64,000 nt of DNA from Streptomyces caelestis (GTDB lineage: Bacteria > Actinomycetota > Actinomycetes > Streptomycetales > Streptomycetaceae). Both the position numbers and the translations under genes were made by a program. Shown piece after piece: positions 17,429-25,046 of the stretch (position 1 is the first letter of the stretch; each line of letters begins with the position of its first letter). Below the pieces are notes generated by a model. That model searched no databases and was not told the origin of the DNA. It saw only the letters and a program-made list of their open reading frames with translations. The stretch lies in assembly GCF_001279005.1 (NCBI RefSeq), contig NZ_LGCN01000096.1, positions 65,013-129,012 on the forward strand, read 5' to 3'.

Positions 17429-19009
17429 ATGAGAAAACGCGCAGCCGTGCTGTGCGGTGCCGCCGTCGTCCTGGCCGCAGGCCTCACGGCCGCGCCCGCC
17501 GAGGCCGGCTCCCCGCGCGCCGCGAAGACCCCGCACACCGCGAGGCCCGTGTGGAAGGAGTGCGGCACCGACGACTACCCGACGCTGCAGTGCGCGTCCG
17601 TCGAGGCGCCGCTCGACCACACCGACCCCGCCGGGCGGAAGATCACGCTCGCGATGTCCCGCGTCCCGCACACCGCAAAGCGGTACCAGGGCCCCCTGCT
17701 GGTGAACCCGGGCGGCCCCGGCGGCAGCGGTCTGACGCTCGCCGGGTTCGTCGCGGCGGCGCTGCCGAAGCGGGTGGCCGCCCAGTACGACGTCATCGGC
17801 TTCGACCCGCGCGGGGTGGGCGCGAGCGAGCCGGCGCTGGACTGCGCACCGGGCCACTTCGGCCCGGTGCGCCCGGACCCGGTGCCGACCTCGCCCGAGG
17901 TCGAACGGGCGAACCTCGCGCGCGTGCGGTCGTTCGCCGCGGCCTGCGGGCGCGAGCACGCCGATCTGCTGCCGTACATCGACACGGACAGCACGGTGCG
18001 CGACCTGGACGTGATCCGGCGGGCGCTGGGCGCGGAGAAGCTCAACTACTTCGGGTTCTCCTACGGCACCTACCTGGGCGCCGTCTACGCCAAGCTGTTC
18101 CCGGAGCGGGTGCGGCGCCTGGTCCTGGACTCGGTCGTCGACCCCACCGGGGTCTGGTACGACGCCAACCTCGACCAGGACCACGCCTTCAACGACCGCC
18201 ACCGCGCCTTCATGGCCTGGGTCGCCGAGCACGACCGGGCGTACGGGCTGGGCACCGACCCGGAGAAGGTCGAGGCCACGTGGTACGCGATGCGCGCGGC
18301 GCTGAAGAGGGATCCGGCCGGCGGGAAGGTGGGCGCCGCCGAACTGGAGGACACCTATCTCCCGGGCGGCTACTACGACGGCTACTGGCCCTACCTCGCG
18401 GAGGCGTTCTCGGCGTACGTGAACGGGCGGGACGCCGAGCCGCTGATCGAGGCGTACGAGAACTTCGGCGCGGGCGACGCCGCCGCCGACAACGGCTACA
18501 GCGTCTACACCGCGGTGCAGTGCCGGGACGCCGCCTGGCCGCGTGACTGGCGGCAGTGGCGCAAGGACACCTGGGAGGTGTACGAGCGGGCGCCCTTCCT
18601 GGCCTGGAACAACGCCTGGTACAACGCGCCGTGCGCGTTCTGGCCGACCGGGTCGCTGCGGCCGGAGCGCGTCCGCAACGACGAGCTGCCGCCGGTGCTG
18701 CTGTTCCAGGCGACGCACGACGCGGCGACCCCCTACCAGGGCGGTGTCACCGTCCACCGGCTGCTGGCCCGCTCCAGCCTGGTGGTCGAGTCGGGCGGCG
18801 GCAACCACGGCGTCACGCTGAGCGGGAACGTCTGCCTGGACCGGCATCTGACGGTCTATCTGGCGGACGGGACCGTGCCGCGCGGGGGCGGCGGCGAGGC
18901 CGACGCGGTGTGCGCGGCGCTGCCCGCCCCCGAGCCGCTGACGTCGAAGGCGGCGCCGACGTCGTCACGCGGTTCGACGCTGCACGGCCTGCTCGGCTTC
19001 CGGAGCTGA
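17429..19009 (+). CDS. Secreted alpha/beta hydrolase, tripeptidyl aminopeptidase-like
   Basis: The start is ATG 17429, with GGGAGG at 17415-17420. The 526-residue product opens with a Sec signal peptide (MRKRAAVLCGAAVVLAAGLT, cleavage near APAEA). LVNPGGPGGSG is the oxyanion region, FGFSYGTYLG carries the nucleophile Ser211, and the later THDAATPYQGG and GGGNHGV supply Asp and His. The C-terminal TAP-like lid region (PERVRNDELPPVLLFQ) is typical of Streptomyces tripeptidyl aminopeptidases of the SlpD/SlpE/Tap group. These secreted serine exopeptidases release N-terminal tripeptides. The gene appears to stand alone. Confidence 0.88.
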   Translation: MRKRAAVLCGAAVVLAAGLTAAPAEAGSPRAAKTPHTARPVWKECGTDDYPTLQCASVEAPLDHTDPAGRKITLAMSRVPHTAKRYQGPLLVNPGGPGGSGLTLAGFVAAALPKRVAAQYDVIGFDPRGVGASEPALDCAPGHFGPVRPDPVPTSPEVERANLARVRSFAAACGREHADLLPYIDTDSTVRDLDVIRRALGAEKLNYFGFSYGTYLGAVYAKLFPERVRRLVLDSVVDPTGVWYDANLDQDHAFNDRHRAFMAWVAEHDRAYGLGTDPEKVEATWYAMRAALKRDPAGGKVGAAELEDTYLPGGYYDGYWPYLAEAFSAYVNGRDAEPLIEAYENFGAGDAAADNGYSVYTAVQCRDAAWPRDWRQWRKDTWEVYERAPFLAWNNAWYNAPCAFWPTGSLRPERVRNDELPPVLLFQATHDAATPYQGGVTVHRLLARSSLVVESGGGNHGVTLSGNVCLDRHLTVYLADGTVPRGGGGEADAVCAALPAPEPLTSKAAPTSSRGSTLHGLLGFRS

Positions 19010-19046
19010 GCACCCGACCCGCCGTCGGGAGCGGACTGCCGCAGCC

Positions 19047-19572
19047 GTGGTCCATGAGGAGCACACGAGCGGATCCCTGCTGCGGCCGATGACCGCGGAC
19101 GACTGCGACGGTGTGGCGGGGATCCGCGTACGGGGCCGGCGGCACGCCTGCCGGGGGCTCGTCCCGCAGCCGTGTCCCGGCGGCCTCGACATCACGGCGG
19201 ACGCCGGGCGGCGCCGTACCCGTCCGCGGCACGGCGACGGCGGTGCGGTGAACCTCGTCGCCGAGGCCGACGGCGACGAGCTCGCCGGGTGGGCCGCGTT
19301 CGGCCCGTACCGGGACGGCGACGTGCGCACCGGGGACGCCGGATTGGACGCGCTGTGCCCGCCGCCCGAGCGCATCGGCCGGGGCGTGGGACGGACGCCG
19401 CTGCGCCGACGCCGGTCACGAGCGCGTGTACCTGTGGGTCCTCGAGGGCGACATCCGCGCCCGCCGTTTCCACGGGCGGGCGGGGTTCGGCGCGGACGGG
19501 GCGGGGGAGCCCCTCGAGGTGGACGGCGTGGTGGTGCCCGAGGTGCGGTACGCGCGGGAGCTCACCGGCTGA
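19047..19572 (+). pseudogene. Degenerate GNAT acetyltransferase
   Basis: The frame from GTG 19047 gives a recognisable GNAT start (LLRPMTADDCDGVAGIRVRG, VNLVAEADGDELAGWAAFGP) and the acetyl-CoA loop IGRGVGR near 19390. The family continuation (AGHERVYLWVLEGDIRARRF, then HGRAGFGADGAGEPLEVDG) is in another frame and ends at 19572. About 30 bp that normally lie between the two are missing or scrambled at 19395-19420, and the strand before the loop has also decayed (ALCPPPERIGRG). I read it as an old pseudogene, not a single sequencing error. Confidence 0.65.
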
Positions 19573-19578
19573 CACCCT

Positions 19579-20154
19579 CTAGCGCGGCCGGGGGATCCGG
19601 GCCAGCGCGTGCACGGCCGCCTCGGCCAGTGCCGGATGGGCGAGGGCGTCGTTGAGCACGGGCTCGGCGCGCGGGTCGCCGAGTTCGCCCAGCCCCTCCA
19701 CGCAGGCCAGCGCGACCCGGCGGTACGGGTCGTGGGGGCGCAGCCGCCGCCGCAAGGTGGTGATCAGGGCGGGGACCGCCTCGGGGGCGCGCAGCGCGGT
19801 CAGCAGGCGGACGGGGTGCAGGGCGTAGGCGACGCGGAGTTCGTTGGTGGCGAGGGCGGCGGCGGCGCGGGCGGTGCGCGGGTCGCCGAGGCGGGCGAGG
19901 GCGTGGGCGGCGGCGGCGCAGCGCGGCGGGTCGCGGTGGTTGAGGAGCAGCACCAGCGTCTCGAAGGCCCGCCGGTCCCCCGCCGCCCCCAGCCGGAACG
20001 CGGCCAGTTCCCGCGCCCACAGCGGCTGCCCGGCTTCGGTGAGGACGTCGGCCAGGGTGTCGAGGTCGTCCGTGGCCAGGAGACGGTCGTACGCCGTCGA
20101 TCCGCCCGACTCCGCCCGTAAGCGCTCCGTGAGCGCTCGCAACTCTTCGTCCAT
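19579..20154 (-). CDS. HEAT-repeat protein
   Basis: This 191-residue protein starts at ATG 20154. It is made of paired helices with the HEAT signature, for example HRDPPRCAAAAHALARLGDP, LRAPEAVPALITTLRRRL and VALACVEGLGELGDPRAEPV. Such solenoids bind other proteins and have no catalytic role by themselves. It is divergent from the hydroxyacyl-CoA dehydrogenase gene across a 353-bp gap with repeated motifs. No partner can be inferred from the sequence. Confidence 0.75.
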   Translation of the reverse strand: MDEELRALTERLRAESGGSTAYDRLLATDDLDTLADVLTEAGQPLWARELAAFRLGAAGDRRAFETLVLLLNHRDPPRCAAAAHALARLGDPRTARAAAALATNELRVAYALHPVRLLTALRAPEAVPALITTLRRRLRPHDPYRRVALACVEGLGELGDPRAEPVLNDALAHPALAEAAVHALARIPRPR

Positions 20155-20507
20155 GGTGCAGAGGTTAGGGGGTGTGCGGGGCCGCTCGGGACGTACCTCA
20201 CAAAACCGGGGGCTGGTGCGCTCGTTACCCGCGAGTTAAGCTCGGATGAGCGAGTTACCCGCTCGCGATCCTCCTCATGGCGGTCTGGTGACGCGGCCGC
20301 CCTGAGGGGCAGTCGGTTCGGTACCCCGTGTACCGCGGTACGGCTCGGCCCCGGGACAGGGCCGGCCGGACAGGCCGTCGTTCACCGACGGCACCGGGCG
20401 TGTGCGCTCGCAGCCCGGACCACACCCGCACCCCGTACGCACCCGGTGCGCCCTTCGGCGCACCGGGGCGCGTTTCCCGTCGTCACCCTCATTCCTGGAG
20501 TCCCGCG
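20155..20507. promoter_or_regulatory. Divergent control region between HEAT-repeat and hbd genes
   Basis: This gap holds no gene. GTTACCCGC occurs at 20224-20232 and 20254-20262, and CGAGTTA at 20232-20238 and 20251-20257. GAGCG-N7-CGCTC forms an inverted repeat at 20248-20264. Such clustered half-sites suggest a regulator bound between the divergent genes. I cannot assign -35 and -10 boxes with confidence. Confidence 0.4.
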
Positions 20508-22313
20508 ATGGCCGCTCCCCTCTCCGACACCCCTCTGTCCCCGCTCCGGACCGTCGCCGTGGTCGGCCTCGGCACGATGGGCACCGGCATCGCCGAGGTC
20601 CTGGCCGGCGCCGGCCGCGACGTCATCGGCATCGACGTCAGCGAGGCCCAGGCCGCCCGGTGCGTCGCCGCCCTGGAGGCCTCCACCGCCCGCGCCGTGG
20701 AGCGCGGCCGGCTGACCGAGGAGCGGCGCGCGGACCTCCTCGCCCGCGTGACCACCTCCACCGACCTCACGGCGGCGGCCGACGCCGACCTGGTGATCGA
20801 GGTGGCGCCGGAGTCGTACGAGATCAAGCAGCAGATCCTCCGTGAACTCGACGGGATCGTGCGGCCGGACACCCTTCTGGCGACCGGTACCAACGCCCTG
20901 TCCGTCACACGTCTCGCCGCCGACTCGGCCCGCCCCGAGCGGGTGCTGGGCATGCACTTCTTCAACCCGGCGCCGGCGATGAGGCTGGTGGAGGTCGTCT
21001 CCTGCGTGCTGACCGCCCCCGCGGCGGTCACCGCGGTCACCGATCTCGCGCTGGACCTGGGCAAGGAGCCGGTGGCGGTCGGCGACCGGCCCGGATTCGT
21101 CGCCGACGGGCTGCTGTTCGGCTACCTCAACCAGGCCGCCGCGATGTACGAGGCCCACTACGCCTCCCGCGAGGACATCGACGCCGCGATGCGGCTGGGC
21201 TGCGGGCTGCCCATGGGCCCGCTGGCGCTGCTCGACCTGATCGGCGTGGACACGGCGCGCACGGTGCTGGAGGCCATGTACGCCGAGTCCCGTGACCGGC
21301 TGCACGCCCCGGCCCCGATCCTCAAGCAGCTCAGCGAGGCGGGCCTGACGGGCCGCAAGGCGGGGCGCGGTTTCTACACGTACGAGGCGCCCGGCGGCAA
21401 AACCGTCGTGCGCGACGCCCTCACCCCGCTCGGAGACGTCTTCGCGACCCCCGGCCGTACGGTGCGCTCGGTGGGCGTCGCGGGCTCCGGCACCATGGCC
21501 TCCGGCATCGCCGAGGTCTTCGCCAAGGCGGGCTACGAGGTGGTCCTGGCCGCCCGCAGCGCGGAGAAGGCGCAGAGCGCCAAGGCCCGGATCGGGAAGA
21601 ACCTGGCGCGCTCGGTCGACAAGGGCCGGATGACCGCCGAGGCCGCCGCCCAGGCCCTGGAGCGGGTGCGGCCGACGGGCACGTACGACGACTTCGCCGA
21701 CGTCGATCTCGCGGTCGAGGCGGTGGCCGAGGACCTGGAGGTCAAGCGGCAGCTGTTCGCGACGCTGGACAAGGTCTGCAAGCCGGGCGCGGTCCTCGCC
21801 ACCACCACCTCCTCCCTCCCGGTCGTCGCCTGCGCCCGTGCCACCTCGCGCCCGCAGGACGTGATCGGCATGCACTTCTTCAACCCCGCGCCGGCCATGA
21901 AACTGGTCGAGGTGGTGCGCACGGTGCTGACCGCCGACGACGTGCACGCCACCGTGCGCGAGGTCTGCGGCACGATCCGCAAGCACGCCGTGGACTGCGG
22001 CGACCGGGCCGGGTTCATCGTGAACGCGCTGCTGTTCCCGTACCTCAACAACGCGATCAAGATGGTGCAGGAGCACTACGCGTCCCTCGACGACATCGAC
22101 GCCGCGATGAGGCTGGGCGGCGGCTACCCGATGGGCCCGTTCGAACTGCTCGACGTCGTCGGCCTGGACGTCTCGCTCGCCATCGAGAAGGTGCTGCACC
22201 GCGAGTTCCGCGACCCGGGGCTCGCACCGGCGCCGCTGCTGGAGCACCTGGTGGCCGCGGGCTGCCTCGGCCGCAAGACCGGCCGCGGCTTCCGCGAATA
22301 TGCCAAGCGCTGA
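20508..22313 (+). CDS. hbd: 3-hydroxybutyryl-CoA dehydrogenase, fused tandem (double) form
   Basis: The start is ATG 20508, 7 nt after CTGGAG. The 601-residue protein consists of two complete 3-hydroxyacyl-CoA dehydrogenase modules, about residues 1-290 and 305-601. Each has an NAD motif (VVGLGTMGTGIAEV; VAGSGTMASGIAEV), the catalytic block GMHFFNPAPAM, and a C-terminal helical domain with GCGLPMGPLALLDLIG or GGGYPMGPFELLDVVG. It oxidises or reduces 3-hydroxybutyryl/acetoacetyl-CoA. Next to ccr, it fits supply of C4 units to the ethylmalonyl-CoA pathway or of butyryl/ethylmalonyl-CoA for polyketides. Confidence 0.88.
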   Translation: MAAPLSDTPLSPLRTVAVVGLGTMGTGIAEVLAGAGRDVIGIDVSEAQAARCVAALEASTARAVERGRLTEERRADLLARVTTSTDLTAAADADLVIEVAPESYEIKQQILRELDGIVRPDTLLATGTNALSVTRLAADSARPERVLGMHFFNPAPAMRLVEVVSCVLTAPAAVTAVTDLALDLGKEPVAVGDRPGFVADGLLFGYLNQAAAMYEAHYASREDIDAAMRLGCGLPMGPLALLDLIGVDTARTVLEAMYAESRDRLHAPAPILKQLSEAGLTGRKAGRGFYTYEAPGGKTVVRDALTPLGDVFATPGRTVRSVGVAGSGTMASGIAEVFAKAGYEVVLAARSAEKAQSAKARIGKNLARSVDKGRMTAEAAAQALERVRPTGTYDDFADVDLAVEAVAEDLEVKRQLFATLDKVCKPGAVLATTTSSLPVVACARATSRPQDVIGMHFFNPAPAMKLVEVVRTVLTADDVHATVREVCGTIRKHAVDCGDRAGFIVNALLFPYLNNAIKMVQEHYASLDDIDAAMRLGGGYPMGPFELLDVVGLDVSLAIEKVLHREFRDPGLAPAPLLEHLVAAGCLGRKTGRGFREYAKR

Positions 22314-22476
22314 GCGGCGTCCCGGCGACCGGTTCGAGGACGGCGCGAAGTGGGGCGGACTGCTGGACCCCGACCGGTTCCCGCCACCGGCCCGCGGCGC
22401 CCCTCCCCCGCCCGGTGGGGGCGGGGGAGCCTCCGGTCACGCGCACCGAGCTGCGCACATGCAGTACGTTCAGGGC

Positions 22477-23289
22477 ATGTCCCAGCCCGCCAAGTCCGCA
22501 CGTACACCCGCCACGACCGAGCCGCCGGAAAGCTCCGCAGGCTCCCGTGCCGCCGCCCAGCGGCTCAAAATGCGCCGGGAACTGGCGGCCGCCGCGATGG
22601 AGCTGTTCGCGACCAAGGGGTACGAGGCGACCACCGTCGACGAGATCGCGGCCGCCGCCGGGGTCGCCCGCCGCACCTTCTTCCGCCACTTCCGCTCCAA
22701 GGAGGAGGCGATCTTCCCCGACCACGACGACACCCTGGTGCGCGCCGAGGCGGTGCTCAACGCCGCCCCCGCGCACGAGCATCCGCTCGACACGGTGTGC
22801 CGCGGCATCAAGGAGGTCATGAGGATGTACGCGGCGCGGCCGGAGATCTCCGTCGCCCGCTACCAGCTGACGCGCGAGGTGCCCACCCTGCGCGAGGCGG
22901 AGATCGCGTCGGTGGCGCGGTACGAGCGCCTGTTCACCCGCTATCTGCTCGGTCACTTCGACGAGCACGCGCACGACGACGACGCGGGCGACGACCCGCT
23001 GCTGGCGGAGGTCGCCGCGTCCGCCGTGGTCACCGCGCACAACCACGTGCTGCGGCGCTGGCTGCGGGCCGACGGGCAGGGCGACGTGGAGGCCGAGCTG
23101 GACCACGCCTTCGCGATCGTCCGCAAGACCTTCGGCAGCGGGATCATGGCGGGCCGGCGCACCGCGCCGCCGAAGCCGCCGGCCGCCACGGCGTCCGCGC
23201 ACGGCGAGGTCCTGGTGACGGTCGCCCACGTGGACGCCCCGCTGGACGAGGTGATGCGGACCATCGAGCAGGCGCTCAAGGAGCGCTGA
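22477..23289 (+). CDS. TetR-family regulator, probable controller of the ccr operon
   Basis: I choose ATG 22477 (270 residues); ATG 22459 is an alternative 6 codons upstream, and neither has a strong ribosome site. The N-terminal helix-turn-helix is clear: RRELAAAAMELFATKGYEAT, then TVDEIAAAAGVARRTFFRHF. The C-terminal ligand domain is long and ends with a Pro/Ala linker and a short extra segment (VTVAHVDAPLDEVMRTIEQA), so it is larger than the usual 200-residue TetR. Lying between hbd and ccr, it probably senses an acyl-CoA or related intermediate. Confidence 0.85.
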   Translation: MSQPAKSARTPATTEPPESSAGSRAAAQRLKMRRELAAAAMELFATKGYEATTVDEIAAAAGVARRTFFRHFRSKEEAIFPDHDDTLVRAEAVLNAAPAHEHPLDTVCRGIKEVMRMYAARPEISVARYQLTREVPTLREAEIASVARYERLFTRYLLGHFDEHAHDDDAGDDPLLAEVAASAVVTAHNHVLRRWLRADGQGDVEAELDHAFAIVRKTFGSGIMAGRRTAPPKPPAATASAHGEVLVTVAHVDAPLDEVMRTIEQALKER

Positions 23290-23333
23290 ACCGCCGCCGA
23301 GGAGCACGGAACAGCCTGCTCGCCGCTGTGATG

Positions 23334-23360
23334 ACGGCCACCCCACCGGGTGGCCGTTTT
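23334..23360 (+). terminator. Intrinsic terminator after the TetR gene
   Basis: ACGGCCACC at 23334-23342 pairs perfectly with GGTGGCCGT at 23349-23357 around a 6-nt loop, followed by TTT. It lies 45 bp after the TetR stop and separates that gene from the ccr promoter. Confidence 0.7.
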
Positions 23361-23454
23361 GCCATGTCAGGGGCGCTTTTCCCACCTGTCTCCGGGCCGT
23401 TTCGATCGATCATCGCTCATCTGATGGGTAAAGATTTCACCTGAGCCAAGGTTC

Positions 23455-23497
23455 TGGCACGCAGTGCCTTGCCGGATGACACGGCGTGCCATACGTT
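23455..23497 (+). promoter_or_regulatory. ccr operon promoter with flanking inverted repeat
   Basis: TTGCCG at 23469-23474 and TACGTT at 23492-23497, 17 bp apart, form a good primary-sigma promoter. It gives a leader of roughly 190 nt before ccr. TGGCACGC at 23455-23462 and GCGTGCCA at 23484-23491 are exact inverted repeats that bracket the -35 and abut the -10, so a dimer bound there would block RNA polymerase. The neighbouring TetR regulator is the obvious candidate. The rest of the 403-bp gap between the TetR gene and ccr shows no gene. Confidence 0.6.
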
Positions 23498-23692
23498 GAA
23501 GGTGTCCGGGCGAGTCCCGGCGGGCCCGCCGCCCGCACGCCCGGACGCCTGCGTCACAGGCAACCTCCCGCGCACACCAAGCGCCGCCGAAGCACCACCG
23601 CCGGACCGACGGCATCCCCCGACCCCTCAGCAGCACACCGACGTACCCCTCAGCGCCCCTCCCTCAGGGCGCTCACCGCCGGAGGCAACACC

Positions 23693-25036
23693 GTGACCGT
23701 GAAGGACATCCTGGCCGCGATCCAGTCGCCCGACTCCACGTCGGAGGACTTCGCCGCCCTGCCGCTCCCCGAGTCGTACCGCGCGATCACCGTGCACAAG
23801 GACGAGACGGAGATGTTCGCGGGCCTCGAGACCCGCGACAAGGACCCCCGCAAGTCGATCCACCTCGACGACGTGCCGGTGCCCGAACTGGGCCCGGGCG
23901 AGGCCCTGGTGGCCGTCATGGCCTCCTCGGTCAACTACAACTCGGTGTGGACCTCGATCTTCGAGCCGCTGTCGACGTTCGGCTTCCTGGAGCGCTACGG
24001 CAGGCTCAGCGAGCTCACCAAGCGCCACGACCTGCCGTACCACATCATCGGCTCCGACCTCGCGGGCGTGGTGCTGCGCACCGGCCCCGGCGTCAACGCC
24101 TGGCGGCCCGGCGACGAGGTCGTCGCCCACTGCCTCTCCGTCGAGCTGGAGTCGTCCGACGGCCACAACGACACGATGCTCGACCCCGAGCAGCGCATCT
24201 GGGGCTTCGAGACCAACTTCGGCGGCCTGGCGGAGCTCGCACTGGTGAAGTCCAACCAGCTGATGCCGAAGCCGGACCACCTCAGCTGGGAGGAGGCCGC
24301 CGCGCCGGGCCTGGTCAACTCCACCGCCTACCGGCAGCTGGTGTCCCGCAACGGCGCCGGCATGAAGCAGGGCGACAACGTCCTCATCTGGGGCGCGAGC
24401 GGCGGACTCGGCTCCTACGCCACCCAGTTCGCGCTGGCCGGCGGCGCCAACCCGATCTGCGTCGTCTCCAGCGACCAGAAGGCGGACATCTGCCGGTCGA
24501 TGGGGGCCGAGGCGATCATCGACCGCAACGCCGAGGGCTACCGGTTCTGGAAGGACGAGAACACCCAGGACCCGAAGGAGTGGAAGCGCTTCGGCAAGCG
24601 CATCCGCGAGCTCACCGGCGGCGAGGACATCGACATCGTCTTCGAGCACCCCGGCCGCGAGACCTTCGGCGCCTCGGTCTTCGTCACCCGCAAGGGCGGC
24701 ACCATCACCACCTGCGCGTCGACCTCGGGCTATATGCACGAGTACGACAACCGCTACCTGTGGATGTCCCTGAAGCGCATCATCGGCTCGCACTTCGCCA
24801 ACTACCGCGAGGCCTGGGAGGCCAACCGGCTGATCGCGAAGGGCAGGATCCACCCGACCCTGTCGAAGGTGTACCCCCTGGAGGACACCGGCCAGGCCGC
24901 CCACGACGTGCACCGCAACGCGCACCAGGGCAAGGTCGGCGTGCTGTGCATGGCGCCCGAGGAGGGCCTGGGCGTGCGCGACCGCGAGAAGCGCGCGCAG
25001 CACATCGACGCCATCAACCGCTTCCGGAACATCTGA
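23693..25036 (+). CDS. ccr: Crotonyl-CoA carboxylase/reductase
   Basis: The start is GTG 23693, with GGAGG at 23681-23685. The 447-residue length equals that of known Streptomyces Ccr. The medium-chain-reductase fold is shown by SSVNYNSVWTSIFEP near residue 80, IGSDLAGVVLRTGPGVNAW and the NADPH motif LIWGASGGLGSYATQFALAG. TCASTSGYMHEYDNRYLWMS and RIIGSHFANYREAW are highly specific to Ccr. The enzyme carboxylates crotonyl-CoA reductively to (2S)-ethylmalonyl-CoA. It is the first gene of a five-gene operon, with 10 nt to ecm. Confidence 0.96.
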   Translation: MTVKDILAAIQSPDSTSEDFAALPLPESYRAITVHKDETEMFAGLETRDKDPRKSIHLDDVPVPELGPGEALVAVMASSVNYNSVWTSIFEPLSTFGFLERYGRLSELTKRHDLPYHIIGSDLAGVVLRTGPGVNAWRPGDEVVAHCLSVELESSDGHNDTMLDPEQRIWGFETNFGGLAELALVKSNQLMPKPDHLSWEEAAAPGLVNSTAYRQLVSRNGAGMKQGDNVLIWGASGGLGSYATQFALAGGANPICVVSSDQKADICRSMGAEAIIDRNAEGYRFWKDENTQDPKEWKRFGKRIRELTGGEDIDIVFEHPGRETFGASVFVTRKGGTITTCASTSGYMHEYDNRYLWMSLKRIIGSHFANYREAWEANRLIAKGRIHPTLSKVYPLEDTGQAAHDVHRNAHQGKVGVLCMAPEEGLGVRDREKRAQHIDAINRFRNI

Positions 25037-25046
25037 GGGCAGTTCG

